Source of the DNA: Moraxellaceae bacterium
Lineage (GTDB): Bacteria; Pseudomonadota; Gammaproteobacteria; Pseudomonadales; Moraxellaceae
Length of the DNA stretch: 7,558 bases
Direction: 5' to 3'
NCBI GenBank assembly: GCA_030684415.1
Contig: JAUXNL010000287.1
Span: 1-7,558, forward strand
Shown here piece after piece: positions 1 to 6,297 of the stretch (position 1 is its first letter; the number at the start of each line of letters is the position of its first letter). A model generated the notes under the pieces. It saw only the letters and a program-made list of their open reading frames with translations, was not told the DNA's origin and made no database searches. Made by a program: the position numbers and the translations under genes.

Positions 1-2840
1 GCAAACTCGATGATGAGAATGGCGTTTTTCGCCGACAACCCCACCACCGCAATCAGACCGACCTTGAAATAAACGTCGTCCGGCATGCCGCGCAAGGTCA
101 CGCCCAGCACCGCGCCCAGCACCCCCAGCGGCACCACCAGAATCACCGCCAGCGGAATCGACCACGACTCATAAAGCGCGGCCAACACCAGGAACACGAT
201 CAGGATGGAGAGCGCATAAAGTGCCGGCGCTTGCGCACCGGAAATGCGCTCTTCATACGACTGCCCCGACCATTCAAAGCCAAAACCCGGCGGCAGCTTG
301 GCAAACAATGCCTCCATTTCCGCCATGGCTTCGCCCGTGCTCTTGCCCGGTGCGGTGGAGCCCGCCAGCTTCACCGAAGGAAAGCCGTTGTAACGTTCCA
401 GACGCGGCGAACCTGTTGTCCAGGTAGAGGTGGCGAACGATGAGAATGGCACCATGGTGCCGGCGCTGTTACGCACCCGCAGTTGCATGATGTCTTCCGG
501 CAGCATGCGTTCTGGCGCATCAGCTTGCACCATGACGCGCTGCACGCGGCCTTCGCGCACAAAGTCATTCACGTACGACGAGCCAAACGCCACGGCCAGC
601 GTACTGTTGATGTCGCTCATGGTGAGGCCGAGCGCACGCGCACGGGCGCGATCCACATCCACCTGCAGTTGCGGCGTGTCTTCCTGACCCTCAGGGCGCA
701 GGCCGGTAATGACCTGGCTCTGCCCGGCCATGCCCAGCATCATGTTGCGCGCTTCCAGCAGCTTGTCATGCCCTTGGCCACTGCGATCCTGCAAACGGAA
801 ATCGAAGCCGGTGGAATTACCCAGCTCAGGAATCGGCGGCGGGTTCAGCGGAAAAATGATGGCGTCTTTCACACTCATGAAGTAGCCGAACGCTCGCCCC
901 ACCACGGACGAGACATGTGCGTCTTCAGTTTTACGCTCGTCCCATGGCTTGAGAGTGGAAAACGCGATGCCGCCATTCTGGCCACGGCCAAAAAAGCTGA
1001 ACCCCGCCACCGTCACCACTTTGTCCACATTCGGTTCGTTGTTGACGTAGTAGTTTTCGAGCTGGCCCAACACACCGAGCGTGCGCTCCTGCGTGGCACC
1101 GGTCGGCAACATGATGACGTTGAGAAAATACCCTTGGTCTTCTTCTGGCAGGAAGGACGACGGCAAGCGCACGAACAGCAGCCCCACGGCCACCAGAATC
1201 AGGGCATAGAGCAACACAAAGCGGCCGGTGCGCGCGAGCATGCGGGCCACCACGCTCTGATAACGCGTAGTCGTGCGCGCAAAGCCGCGATTGAACCAGC
1301 CGAAGAAACCTGTCTTTTCATGATTGTGGCCCGCCTGCACAGGCTTGAGCATCGTGGCACACAGTGCCGGCGTCAGCGTCAGGGCCAGCAGCGCCGAGAA
1401 ACCCATGGCCGCCACCAGTGACAGCGAGAACTGGCGATAGATATTGCCGACCGAACCCGAAAAGAACGCCATCGGAATGAACACCGCCACCAAGACCAGC
1501 GTGATGCCGATGATAGCGCCCGTAATCTGGCCCATGGCCTTGCGCGTGGCTTCACGCGGCGACAGGCCCTCCTCACTCATGATGCGCTCGACGTTTTCGA
1601 CCACCACGATGGCATCGTCCACGAGAATGCCGATGGCGAGCACCATGCCAAACATGGTCAGCACATTGATGGAGAAACCGGCCACCAGCATGACCGTGAG
1701 CGTTCCGAGCAAGGCGATGGGCACGACAATCGTGGGAATGAACGTCGCGCGCAGGTTCTGCAAAAACAGGTACATCACCAGGAACACCAGCACCACGGCT
1801 TCCAGCAATGTCGCCACAACGCCTTCAATCGATATTTTCACGAACTTGGAGGTGTCGTAGGGCACCTCGTAATCCATGCCTGCCGGGAAATAGGCTTTCA
1901 GTTCGGCCATTTTTTCGCGCACGGCGGTCGCGGTGGCCAGCGCATTCGCACCGGGCGCCGGCTTCACGCCAAGGCCCGCCACCGGCTTACCGTTCAGACG
2001 CGCTTCAACCGAGTAATCAGCCGCGCCCAGCTCGACGCGGGCCACATCCGCTAGCCGCACGACCGAACCATCGGGATTCGCGCGCAGGATGATGTTGCCG
2101 AACTCTTCGGGTGTGGACAGCCGCGACTGCGGCACCACGATGGTGGCGTTGAGCTCTTGCCCGGGAATGGCCGGCAGAGCGCCCAGTGAGCCGCCCGCCA
2201 CCTGCATGTTCTGGTCGCGAATTGCGTTCAGCACATCGTTGGGCGTGAGGTTGAGGCCGGTCAGCCGGGATGGCTGTACCCAGATACGCATGGCGTATTC
2301 GGCGCCAAACAGCGTGATGTCACCCACGCCTTCCACACGCCGCAGCGGATCGAGAATGCTGGCCGTGGCATAGCTCGCCAGATCAGTGCGCGATTGCGTG
2401 CCGTCGGTGGACGCCAGGATCACGAACATCAGGAAGTTGTTGGTGGCCTTGTCGACACGTACGCCCTGTGAGCGCACTTCCGCTGGCAGGCGCGATTCCA
2501 CCCGCTTGAGGCGGTTCTGGATTTCGACATTCGCCAGGTCGATATCAATCCCCGGCTTGAAGGTCAGTGTGATGGAGGCCGAACCCGATGACTCCGACGT
2601 GGAGTACATCGACTGCAGGCCCTCTGCGCCGTTCATCTCTTGCTCGATGATCGACGTCACCGAATCTTCCAGCACCTGTGCAGACGCACCGGGATAGGTG
2701 GCGGAAATGGCAATCGACGGCGGCGCAATCGACGGATACTGCGCGATGGGCAAGCTGCGCATCGCGAGCAAGCCGGACATCACGATGATGAGCGAGATCA
2801 CCCAGGCAAATACCGGGCGATCAATAAAGAATTTCGCCAT
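1..2840 (-). CDS. RND multidrug efflux permease, AcrB/MexB-type (HAE-1), 3' end beyond window
   Basis: Inner-membrane, proton-driven trimeric pump that takes drugs and other amphiphiles from the periplasm and passes them through the adaptor to an outer-membrane channel. I translated 946 complete codons from the ATG at 2838-2840; the family is about 1,030-1,050 residues long, so roughly the last 100 are outside the window. The N-terminus (MAKFFIDRPVFAWVI) begins TM1, followed by the first porter loop and then TM2 with FLVMYLFLQN. TM4 carries the proton-relay pair D408-D409 (GILVDDAIVVVENVER), and the partner lysine K938 sits in GLSAKNAILIIEFA; these correspond to AcrB D407/D408/K940. The switch loop GFSFFGRGQN keeps both binding-pocket phenylalanines (F614, F616). 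GSSYVNDF and the GSPRLERYNG block are also present. The start is set by AAAGGAG 10 bases upstream. It is co-transcribed with the adaptor gene 15 bases upstream. Assignment to the family is firm; which orthologue (acrB, mexB, mtrD, amrB) is not decidable here. Confidence 0.97.
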   Translation of the reverse strand, partial: MAKFFIDRPVFAWVISLIIVMSGLLAMRSLPIAQYPSIAPPSIAISATYPGASAQVLEDSVTSIIEQEMNGAEGLQSMYSTSESSGSASITLTFKPGIDIDLANVEIQNRLKRVESRLPAEVRSQGVRVDKATNNFLMFVILASTDGTQSRTDLASYATASILDPLRRVEGVGDITLFGAEYAMRIWVQPSRLTGLNLTPNDVLNAIRDQNMQVAGGSLGALPAIPGQELNATIVVPQSRLSTPEEFGNIILRANPDGSVVRLADVARVELGAADYSVEARLNGKPVAGLGVKPAPGANALATATAVREKMAELKAYFPAGMDYEVPYDTSKFVKISIEGVVATLLEAVVLVFLVMYLFLQNLRATFIPTIVVPIALLGTLTVMLVAGFSINVLTMFGMVLAIGILVDDAIVVVENVERIMSEEGLSPREATRKAMGQITGAIIGITLVLVAVFIPMAFFSGSVGNIYRQFSLSLVAAMGFSALLALTLTPALCATMLKPVQAGHNHEKTGFFGWFNRGFARTTTRYQSVVARMLARTGRFVLLYALILVAVGLLFVRLPSSFLPEEDQGYFLNVIMLPTGATQERTLGVLGQLENYYVNNEPNVDKVVTVAGFSFFGRGQNGGIAFSTLKPWDERKTEDAHVSSVVGRAFGYFMSVKDAIIFPLNPPPIPELGNSTGFDFRLQDRSGQGHDKLLEARNMMLGMAGQSQVITGLRPEGQEDTPQLQVDVDRARARALGLTMSDINSTLAVAFGSSYVNDFVREGRVQRVMVQADAPERMLPEDIMQLRVRNSAGTMVPFSSFATSTWTTGSPRLERYNGFPSVKLAGSTAPGKSTGEAMAEMEALFAKLPPGFGFEWSGQSYEERISGAQAPALYALSILIVFLVLAALYESWSIPLAVILVVPLGVLGAVLGVTLRGMPDDVYFKVGLIAVVGLSAKNAILIIEF

Positions 2841-2850
2841 GGTGCAAAGA

Positions 2851-2857
2851 CTCCTTT
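2851..2857 (-). promoter_or_regulatory. ribosome binding site of the RND permease gene
   Basis: AAAGGAG on the minus strand, 10 bases before the permease ATG. It overlaps the TAA stop of the adaptor gene (2856-2858), so the two reading frames are closely linked and probably translationally coupled. Confidence 0.8.
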
Positions 2858-4031
2858 ACGGCTTGGCAGGAGCGGGAGCGGCACTGGCCGCGGGTGCTGC
2901 ACCAAAGGGCACGGCTTTTACCGGTGCGCCCGGGCCGATTTTCTGCAGGCCTTCGACAATCACCTGCTCACCGCCTTTGAGGCCGCTGGTCACGATCCAG
3001 GCATCTCCTTGCGCCGCACCGGTTTCCACCGGCTGCATTTCTACCTTGCCGTCTTTTACCAGCATGACGAAGGCGCCTTGCGGGCCACGCTGCAAGCCAC
3101 GCTGCGGCACGGTAATCGCTGCTTCATTTACCGCCTGCTGCACGCGCACGCGCACAAACATGCCCGGCAGCAACAAGTCGTCGGGGTTGGCAATACTGGC
3201 GCGCAAGGCAACCGAACCGGTGCTGGCATCAACCGCCATGTCCGAGAACAACAGCTTGCCGGTGTGCGGGTAAACGCTGCCGTCTTCGAGCACGACTTCC
3301 ACCTGCGCGGCACCATCCACGGCTTGCACACTGCCGGCAGCAAGCGCCCGGCGCAGACGCAAGAGCTCCGCACCCGACTGGGTGAAATTCACGTACACGG
3401 GATCAATCTGGCGAATGGTCACCAGCGGCGTGGCTTCGCCCTGCCCGACCAATGCGCCTTCCGTCACCAGCGCGCGGCCGGCACGTCCGTCAATCGGGGC
3501 ACGCACATTCGCCAGCTCCAGATTCATGCGGTAAAGATCGGCATTAGCCCGTGCCGCCGCTGCTTCCGCCTCGGCCGCACGCTCGGCGGCAATGGCCGAC
3601 TCGAAATCCTGCTGGCTGATCATCTGCTTGGCCACCAGTGTTTTGGCGCGCGTGGCCAGTTGCTGCTTCTCTACCCGCAGGGCTTCCAGCCGCGCCAACT
3701 CGGCACGCGCATTGTCGAGCTGGGCCTGATAGGGGCGCGGGTCGATCTGGAACAGCGGATCGCCTTTTTTCACATCACTGCCTTCACGGAAGCGGCGCTC
3801 GAAAATCGTTCCGGCCACGCGCGCGCGAACTTCCGCCGTGCGCAGGGCCTCGATACGGCCGGGCAGCTCGGAGGTGAGGGTCAGGCGCCCTGGCGTAATG
3901 GTGACCACGCCGACTTCAGCGGGCGGCATGCCACCGGGAGGCGCGCCCGCTGCAGCATCTTTATCGCCGCAACCCGCCAGCAGGGCCGTCGCCAACAGGG
4001 TCAGGGAAAGAGGAAAGGCAATCGCACGCAT
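2856..4031 (-). CDS. RND efflux periplasmic adaptor lipoprotein (membrane fusion protein), AcrA/MexA-type
   Basis: Periplasmic adaptor that joins the permease to an outer-membrane channel. The 391-residue product has a lipoprotein signal: MRAIAF, a hydrophobic stretch, then the lipobox L-A-G-C with the lipidated cysteine at 21. Residues about 60-97 form the first half of the biotinyl/lipoyl domain (VAGTIFERRF..GDPLFQIDPRPYQAQL). Residues about 100-172 are an Ala/Glu/Arg-rich alpha-helical hairpin, and about 175-210 the second lipoyl half (VRAPIDGRAG). Residues about 212-300 are the beta-barrel domain ending in LLPGMFVRVRV, and 300-372 the membrane-proximal domain; an Ala/Pro-rich tail ends the protein. 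The length fits the family (380-400). I chose the ATG at 4029-4031 because GGAG lies six bases upstream and the lipobox cysteine falls at a normal distance; a TTG at 4058 in the same frame has no such site. The permease gene follows after 15 bases. Confidence 0.96.
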   Translation of the reverse strand: MRAIAFPLSLTLLATALLAGCGDKDAAAGAPPGGMPPAEVGVVTITPGRLTLTSELPGRIEALRTAEVRARVAGTIFERRFREGSDVKKGDPLFQIDPRPYQAQLDNARAELARLEALRVEKQQLATRAKTLVAKQMISQQDFESAIAAERAAEAEAAAARANADLYRMNLELANVRAPIDGRAGRALVTEGALVGQGEATPLVTIRQIDPVYVNFTQSGAELLRLRRALAAGSVQAVDGAAQVEVVLEDGSVYPHTGKLLFSDMAVDASTGSVALRASIANPDDLLLPGMFVRVRVQQAVNEAAITVPQRGLQRGPQGAFVMLVKDGKVEMQPVETGAAQGDAWIVTSGLKGGEQVIVEGLQKIGPGAPVKAVPFGAAPAASAAPAPAKP

Positions 4032-4037
4032 GGCGGG

Positions 4038-4041
4038 CTCC
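4038..4041 (-). promoter_or_regulatory. ribosome binding site that fixes the adaptor start
   Basis: GGAG (within TTGGAG) on the minus strand, six bases before the ATG at 4029-4031. It supports the 391-residue form over the longer reading from the TTG codon at 4056-4058. Confidence 0.65.
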
Positions 4042-4105
4042 AAGGCAAAAACAAACAAGAACGGTTGAGCAAAATGGCCGGCACTCGAAAAAGCATGACG
4101 GCAGC

Positions 4106-4140
4106 GCCTGACACAATGACGACATCAGGTAAGGTCAGGC
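4106..4140. promoter_or_regulatory. candidate operator upstream of the efflux operon (inverted repeat)
   Basis: GCCTGAC (4106-4112) and GTCAGGC (4134-4140) form a perfect 7-bp inverted repeat with a 21-base spacer, 75-109 bases upstream of the adaptor ATG. An additional TCAGG half site lies inside the spacer. Position and symmetry suit a repressor site of the kind found before RND operons, but I cannot name the protein, and I could not place convincing -35/-10 boxes around it. Confidence 0.3.
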
Positions 4141-4341
4141 CAGATCAGACAGCCATACACCGCAACAGGCCGCACCAGCCGAGGCAAGGCTCAGGAAAAA
4201 GCGACGCTAGCAGCTCATCCGCTTGAAACAAAGCGGGCAGAGAATGTCAGCAGGCAGGCAAGGGAAAGACAGCGGCTTCACGGCAAGTCGACAGCGGGTA
4301 ATGACTCCGCCATCAACGAAAAACCCTTTATACGATGTGGC

Positions 4342-4373
4342 TTTTCTGCGCCCGGCTGGCCGCCTGCAGAAAA
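4342..4373. repeat. small inverted repeat (hairpin) at the edge of repeat copy A
   Basis: TTTTCTGC (4342-4349) and GCAGAAAA (4366-4373) are perfect complements around a 16-base GC-rich loop. The right arm is also the start of the 32-base core repeat, so the hairpin can fold in two mutually exclusive ways. Confidence 0.55.
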
Positions 4374-4397
4374 ACACCCATCCCGAGCTTTTCAGCC
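4366..4397 (-). repeat. 32-base core repeat, copy 1 (same core as 5400-5432)
   Basis: Read on minus, it is GGCTGAAAA-GCT-CGGGATGGG-T-GTTTTTC-TGC. The 33-base stretch 5400-5432 differs by one insertion and a few substitutions. The A-rich and T-rich flanks can pair around CGGGATGGG. It joins directly onto the distal end of repeat copy A. Confidence 0.75.
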
Positions 4398-4518
4398 CAC
4401 GACGGCGACACAAGTCAGGAATCGCTCCACGCTGAATCAATCACTTGGGCGTAATGATTCGCGACCCAGCCATCACGAGCCGGGAAGCCGCTTGCTGAAA
4501 AAAATTCAGCAAGCGGCT
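4387..4518 (-). repeat. structured interspersed repeat, copy A
   Basis: On the minus strand this element begins with a perfect 14-bp hairpin (arms 4505-4518 and 4486-4499, five-base loop), 29 bases after the PCu(A)C stop. It continues with a short CCCGGC/GCTGGG stem, the block GGGTCGCGAATC, a GAATCA..TGATTC stem, the block GAGCGATTCC and ends in GGGCTGAAAAGC. The segment 4387-4497 matches 6180-6292 of the opposite strand at about 80% by hand alignment. No U-run follows the first hairpin, so it is not a textbook terminator, although it could still stall or stabilise the 3' end of the chaperone mRNA. It may be a REP/BIME-like element or a small non-autonomous mobile element. Confidence 0.8.
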
Positions 4519-4547
4519 AGATGATTTCCAGCAGATGCAGGCAGGGC

Positions 4548-5144
4548 TCAATGATGATGGGCATGTGGGTCGTCAGTTGAGGAAGCGGCGTCCAGCGCAC
4601 GCACTTCCGCGACACCACTGATACGACCGGCCTTGGCAAAAACCAGAGTGAACGGCACTTTGTCGCCGGCCTTCAGCGGCTGCTTCAACTGGATCAGCAT
4701 GAGGTGATAGCCGCCGGGGGCAAACTCCAGGCGTTGCCCAGCGGGCATCAGCAGAGTGGGCACATGGCGCATTTCCATCAGACCGCCTTCGGACTTCATG
4801 CTGTGCAGCTCGGTGACCGCCGCCACCGGCGACTCGGCCGCCACCAACACATCATCGTTGCTGCCCACATCGAGATGCAGATAAAGGGCAGCGGCGTAGG
4901 CCACGGGCGGCGGCTCGCGCAACCAGGCGGCGTGAATGCCGGGCACCTTCGCTGGCGTCGCTGGCGTCGCTGGCGTCGCTGGCTTGGCAGGCTTGGAGCT
5001 CTTGCCAGTTGGCGCTGTGGCAGCAGCTTTGGCAGGGGTGGGTGTGGCTGGAGCTGACGATGCGGCCGTCGCTGCGGTCAATGGCGTACTGGCCAACAGT
5101 GTCAGCAAGGGCAAAACAAGGCGAGCTGTTGTTGTGACGGTCAT
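4548..5144 (-). CDS. periplasmic copper chaperone PCu(A)C (DUF461 family) with His-rich tail
   Basis: Periplasmic Cu(I)-binding protein that helps metallate the CuA site of cytochrome oxidase, usually together with SCO. The 198-residue product starts with a Sec signal peptide (hydrophobic core at about 8-20, likely cleavage near residues 23-27). A low-complexity Ala/Thr/Pro/Lys linker follows (about 28-67), then the cupredoxin-like domain from about 70 to 183. The family signature H(M)X10MX21HXM is complete: H114, M116, M125, H147, M149, in the context ELHSM..MEMR and PGGYHLML. The last residues are HAHHH (H194, H196-198), a possible extra metal site. The ATG is preceded by GCGGAGA seven bases upstream. 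It follows the SCO gene on the same strand after 293 bases, so it may have its own promoter. The long linker is longer than is usual for the family. Confidence 0.95.
   Translation of the reverse strand: MTVTTTARLVLPLLTLLASTPLTAATAASSAPATPTPAKAAATAPTGKSSKPAKPATPATPATPAKVPGIHAAWLREPPPVAYAAALYLHLDVGSNDDVLVAAESPVAAVTELHSMKSEGGLMEMRHVPTLLMPAGQRLEFAPGGYHLMLIQLKQPLKAGDKVPFTLVFAKAGRISGVAEVRALDAASSTDDPHAHHH
4951..4986 (-). repeat. 9-bp tandem repeat inside the PCu(A)C linker
   Basis: Three exact copies of GCTGGCGTC (plus strand, 4951-4977) and a fourth altered copy (4978-4986). In the gene's frame they encode repeated Pro-Ala-Thr units. The repeat length is a multiple of three, so gain or loss of units changes linker length without breaking the frame. 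Confidence 0.85.
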
Positions 5145-5238
5145 TCACGGTCTCCGCAAAAGTTCCGGCTGGCGGCTTCAGGCTTCAAAGCAGTCAAGGC
5201 GCCGGAGGGTTGAAACAGGATGATGAAACAAGTCGATG

Positions 5239-5291
5239 AACCCCCTTGTCTGGAGGGGCTCTGCCTAACCCCGGTCGTCTGGAGCCTGCCT
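5239..5291. repeat. imperfect tandem direct repeat upstream of the PCu(A)C gene
   Basis: Unit 1 (5239-5266, 28 bases) and unit 2 (5267-5291, 25 bases) directly abut. Both begin AACCCC, contain GTCTGGAG and end CTGCCT. A much weaker third unit may follow (CAGGAGTTTGCCT ending near 5306). Unit 1 also contains the hairpin CCCCT..AGGGG. It lies about 95-147 bases upstream of the chaperone ATG, where a regulator could bind. Confidence 0.55.
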
Positions 5292-5308
5292 CACAGGAGT
5301 TTGCCTTG

Positions 5309-5329
5309 GTCAGCGAAGGGTATGCTGAC
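5309..5329. repeat. short inverted repeat in the SCO-PCu(A)C gap
   Basis: GTCAGC (5309-5314) and GCTGAC (5324-5329) pair perfectly around a nine-base loop. It could be an operator or a hairpin; nothing else in the sequence decides. Confidence 0.35.
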
Positions 5330-5338
5330 TGGAGACAT

Positions 5339-5367
5339 GGGGTTCGACAGAGCTCGGCACGAAACGG
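5339..5367. repeat. degenerate copy of a CCCTTCGACAAGCTCAGGG-type repeat
   Basis: TTCGACA-G-AGCTC-GGCACGAAACGG resembles the TTCGGCAAGCTCAGGGCGA segment at 6301-6319 and a short repeat I recall as common between genes of many proteobacteria. The identity here is partial, so the assignment is tentative. Confidence 0.35.
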
Positions 5368-5389
5368 TTCGGGATTATTCAACGCTGCT

Positions 5390-5441
5390 CTAGCCGCTGG
5401 CTGAAAAACGCCCATCCCGGTCTTTTTCAGCCAGCGGCTAG
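5390..5441. repeat. perfect 19-bp inverted repeat overlapping the SCO stop codon (repeat locus C)
   Basis: Arms 5390-5408 and 5423-5441 are perfectly complementary over 19 bases with a 14-base loop. The TAG stop of the SCO gene (5438-5440) is part of the stem. The outer arm CTAGCCGCT-G-GCTGAA matches the outer arm of copy A except for one base. The inner 5400-5432 is the second copy of the 32-base core. As RNA it would be a very stable hairpin at the SCO mRNA 3' end, without a following U-run in either direction, so 3'-end protection is as likely as termination. Confidence 0.85.
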
Positions 5442-6058
5442 AAAAAAGAACGTCGGGCGGCGAGCAAGGTGCGTACATCCGCTGATATGTCCGGGGTCGG
5501 CGTCTTGGTGTCGTAAAGCTTGCGCACACGGCCCTCGGTGTCGATGAGATAGATGTAATCACTGTGCGCAAACGCATAACCAGCAGCGGAGCCCGAATCA
5601 CGTTTCATGTACACGGCGCCGTATTGCTTGGTCACCGCGGCGACCTCGTCATCTGTGCCGGTTGCCCCGATGATGGCCGGATCAAAATGCGCCAGGTATT
5701 TGCCAAGATGATCAATCGGATCACGCGCAGGATCAAAGGACACAAACACTACCTGCGTACCGGCCGCATCCGGCCCCAGCTCTTTCAACACCTGCTTCAG
5801 CCTGGCCAGCACAGTCGGGCACACATCCGGGCAAGAGGTAAAGCCGAAATTGAGCAATACCACTTTGCCGCGCAGGGCTTTGCTGTCCAGTGGCTCACCA
5901 CGCGTTGAGGGCAGCACAAAATCCCCGCCCAGGCGCGTGTTCACGGGCAAGGCATCCGCAGCCTTCCGCAGCTCGTAATGACGCCAGCCCGCCAGTGCCG
6001 CCACCAGTAGCGCCAGTGCCACCACCACAAGGGCTATCACTCGCCCGACATCTTTCAT
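5438..6058 (-). CDS. SCO1/SenC/PrrC-family copper chaperone, membrane anchored
   Basis: Thioredoxin-fold copper-binding protein of the periplasmic face, needed for assembly of the CuA (or CuB) centre of haem-copper oxidases. The 206-residue product has one N-terminal membrane anchor (about 5-25). The thioredoxin-like domain begins at about 43 (GGDFVLPSTRG). The copper motif CPDVC has C76 and C80, inside LLNFGFTSCPDVC, and the third ligand is H165 in AHSDYIYLID. The family block VSFDPARD lies at 106-113. All expected ligands are present and the length is normal. I chose the ATG at 6056-6058 because AGAGG sits eight bases upstream and the anchor then lies at the very N-terminus; the ATG at 6107-6109 gives 17 more residues and lacks a good binding site. 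The stop codon lies inside a 19-bp hairpin. The PCu(A)C gene downstream is its usual functional partner. Confidence 0.95.
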   Translation of the reverse strand: MKDVGRVIALVVVALALLVAALAGWRHYELRKAADALPVNTRLGGDFVLPSTRGEPLDSKALRGKVVLLNFGFTSCPDVCPTVLARLKQVLKELGPDAAGTQVVFVSFDPARDPIDHLGKYLAHFDPAIIGATGTDDEVAAVTKQYGAVYMKRDSGSAAGYAFAHSDYIYLIDTEGRVRKLYDTKTPTPDISADVRTLLAARRSFF

Positions 6059-6066
6059 GTTCACAA

Positions 6067-6071
6067 CCTCT
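6067..6071 (-). promoter_or_regulatory. ribosome binding site that fixes the SCO start
   Basis: AGAGG on the minus strand, eight bases before the ATG at 6056-6058. It favours the 206-residue protein over the 223-residue reading from 6109. Confidence 0.55.
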
Positions 6072-6156
6072 GCGGCCCTTGGAGCCGCTATCAAAAAAAT
6101 CCTGCCCATCCACGCGGTCTTGCCTGCAATCCGTTTCCAACAAGCGGAGTCCGTTC

Positions 6157-6292
6157 ACAGCTTGCTGGAAAATGCCTTTCAGCAAGCTGTTTCCCGGCCA
6201 GGGCTGGCCGGGTCGCGAATCCATCACCTTTGAGTGATTGATTCTGCGTAGAGCGATTCCGGACATGTGCCGGAGTCGCGGGCTGAAAAAGC
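6157..6292 (+). repeat. structured interspersed repeat, copy B
   Basis: Read on plus, four stem-loops follow one another. The first is ACAGCTTGCTG(g)AAA paired with TTTCAGCAAGCTGT (6157-6171 and 6177-6190, one bulged base). The second is a perfect 8-bp stem CCCGGCCA/TGGCCGGG with a four-base loop (6193-6212). The third is GAATC-c-ATCAC paired with GTGAT-t-GATTC (6217-6244, one mismatch). The fourth is GCGATTCCGG/CCGGAGTCGC (one G-U pair) with a seven-base loop, starting at 6253. It ends GGGCTGAAAAAGC. The order and most sequence blocks match copy A on the opposite strand. Against gene direction it lies antisense, in the 5' region of SCO. Confidence 0.8.
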
Positions 6293-6297
6293 GTTTG

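Larger units (their letters stand above)
4032..4547. other. 516-base gene-free gap upstream of the efflux operon
   Basis: The gap lies between the PCu(A)C stop and the adaptor start. From right to left it holds the structured repeat copy A (4387-4518), a 32-base core shared with the SCO 3' end (4366-4397), a small hairpin (4342-4373), about 200 bases (4141-4341) in which I see no gene or clear structure, and a palindrome (4106-4140) in the expected promoter zone of the efflux operon. Short open frames here on both strands run through the hairpins and have no ribosome binding site. No divergent TetR- or MarR-type regulator, common next to such pumps, is present. Confidence 0.7.

Noticed and set aside
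483..1421. 312-codon plus-strand open frame
   Set aside because: Antisense to the RND permease, whose minus-strand translation matches AcrB throughout; the plus-strand product is His/Arg/Gln-rich and has no recognisable motif.
4032..4058. Longer adaptor start at the TTG codon 4056-4058
   Set aside because: No binding site; it would add nine residues before the lipoprotein signal. The ATG at 4029-4031 has GGAG at six bases.
2640..4226. 528-codon plus-strand open frame
   Set aside because: It lies opposite the adaptor gene and the 5' end of the permease, is rich in His, Arg and Gly without domain features, and is the usual antisense shadow of GC-rich genes.
4207..4440. 77-codon minus-strand frame with a peptide similar to one read on plus at 6238-6300
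   Set aside because: The likeness (IPDLCRRRGLK / IPDMCRSRGLK) comes from the DNA repeat copies A and B, not from a protein family; it was the clue to the repeat.
4486..4518. Rho-independent terminator for the PCu(A)C gene
   Set aside because: The hairpin is strong, but the T-run is in its loop and no U-run follows the stem on the minus strand. Kept as part of the repeat instead.
4951..4986. CRISPR-like array
   Set aside because: The 9-base units have no spacers and lie within a coding linker.
5337..5373. tRNA- or tmRNA-like element suggested by GGTTCGACA
   Set aside because: No acceptor or D-stem could be paired around it; it fits better as a decayed short interspersed repeat.
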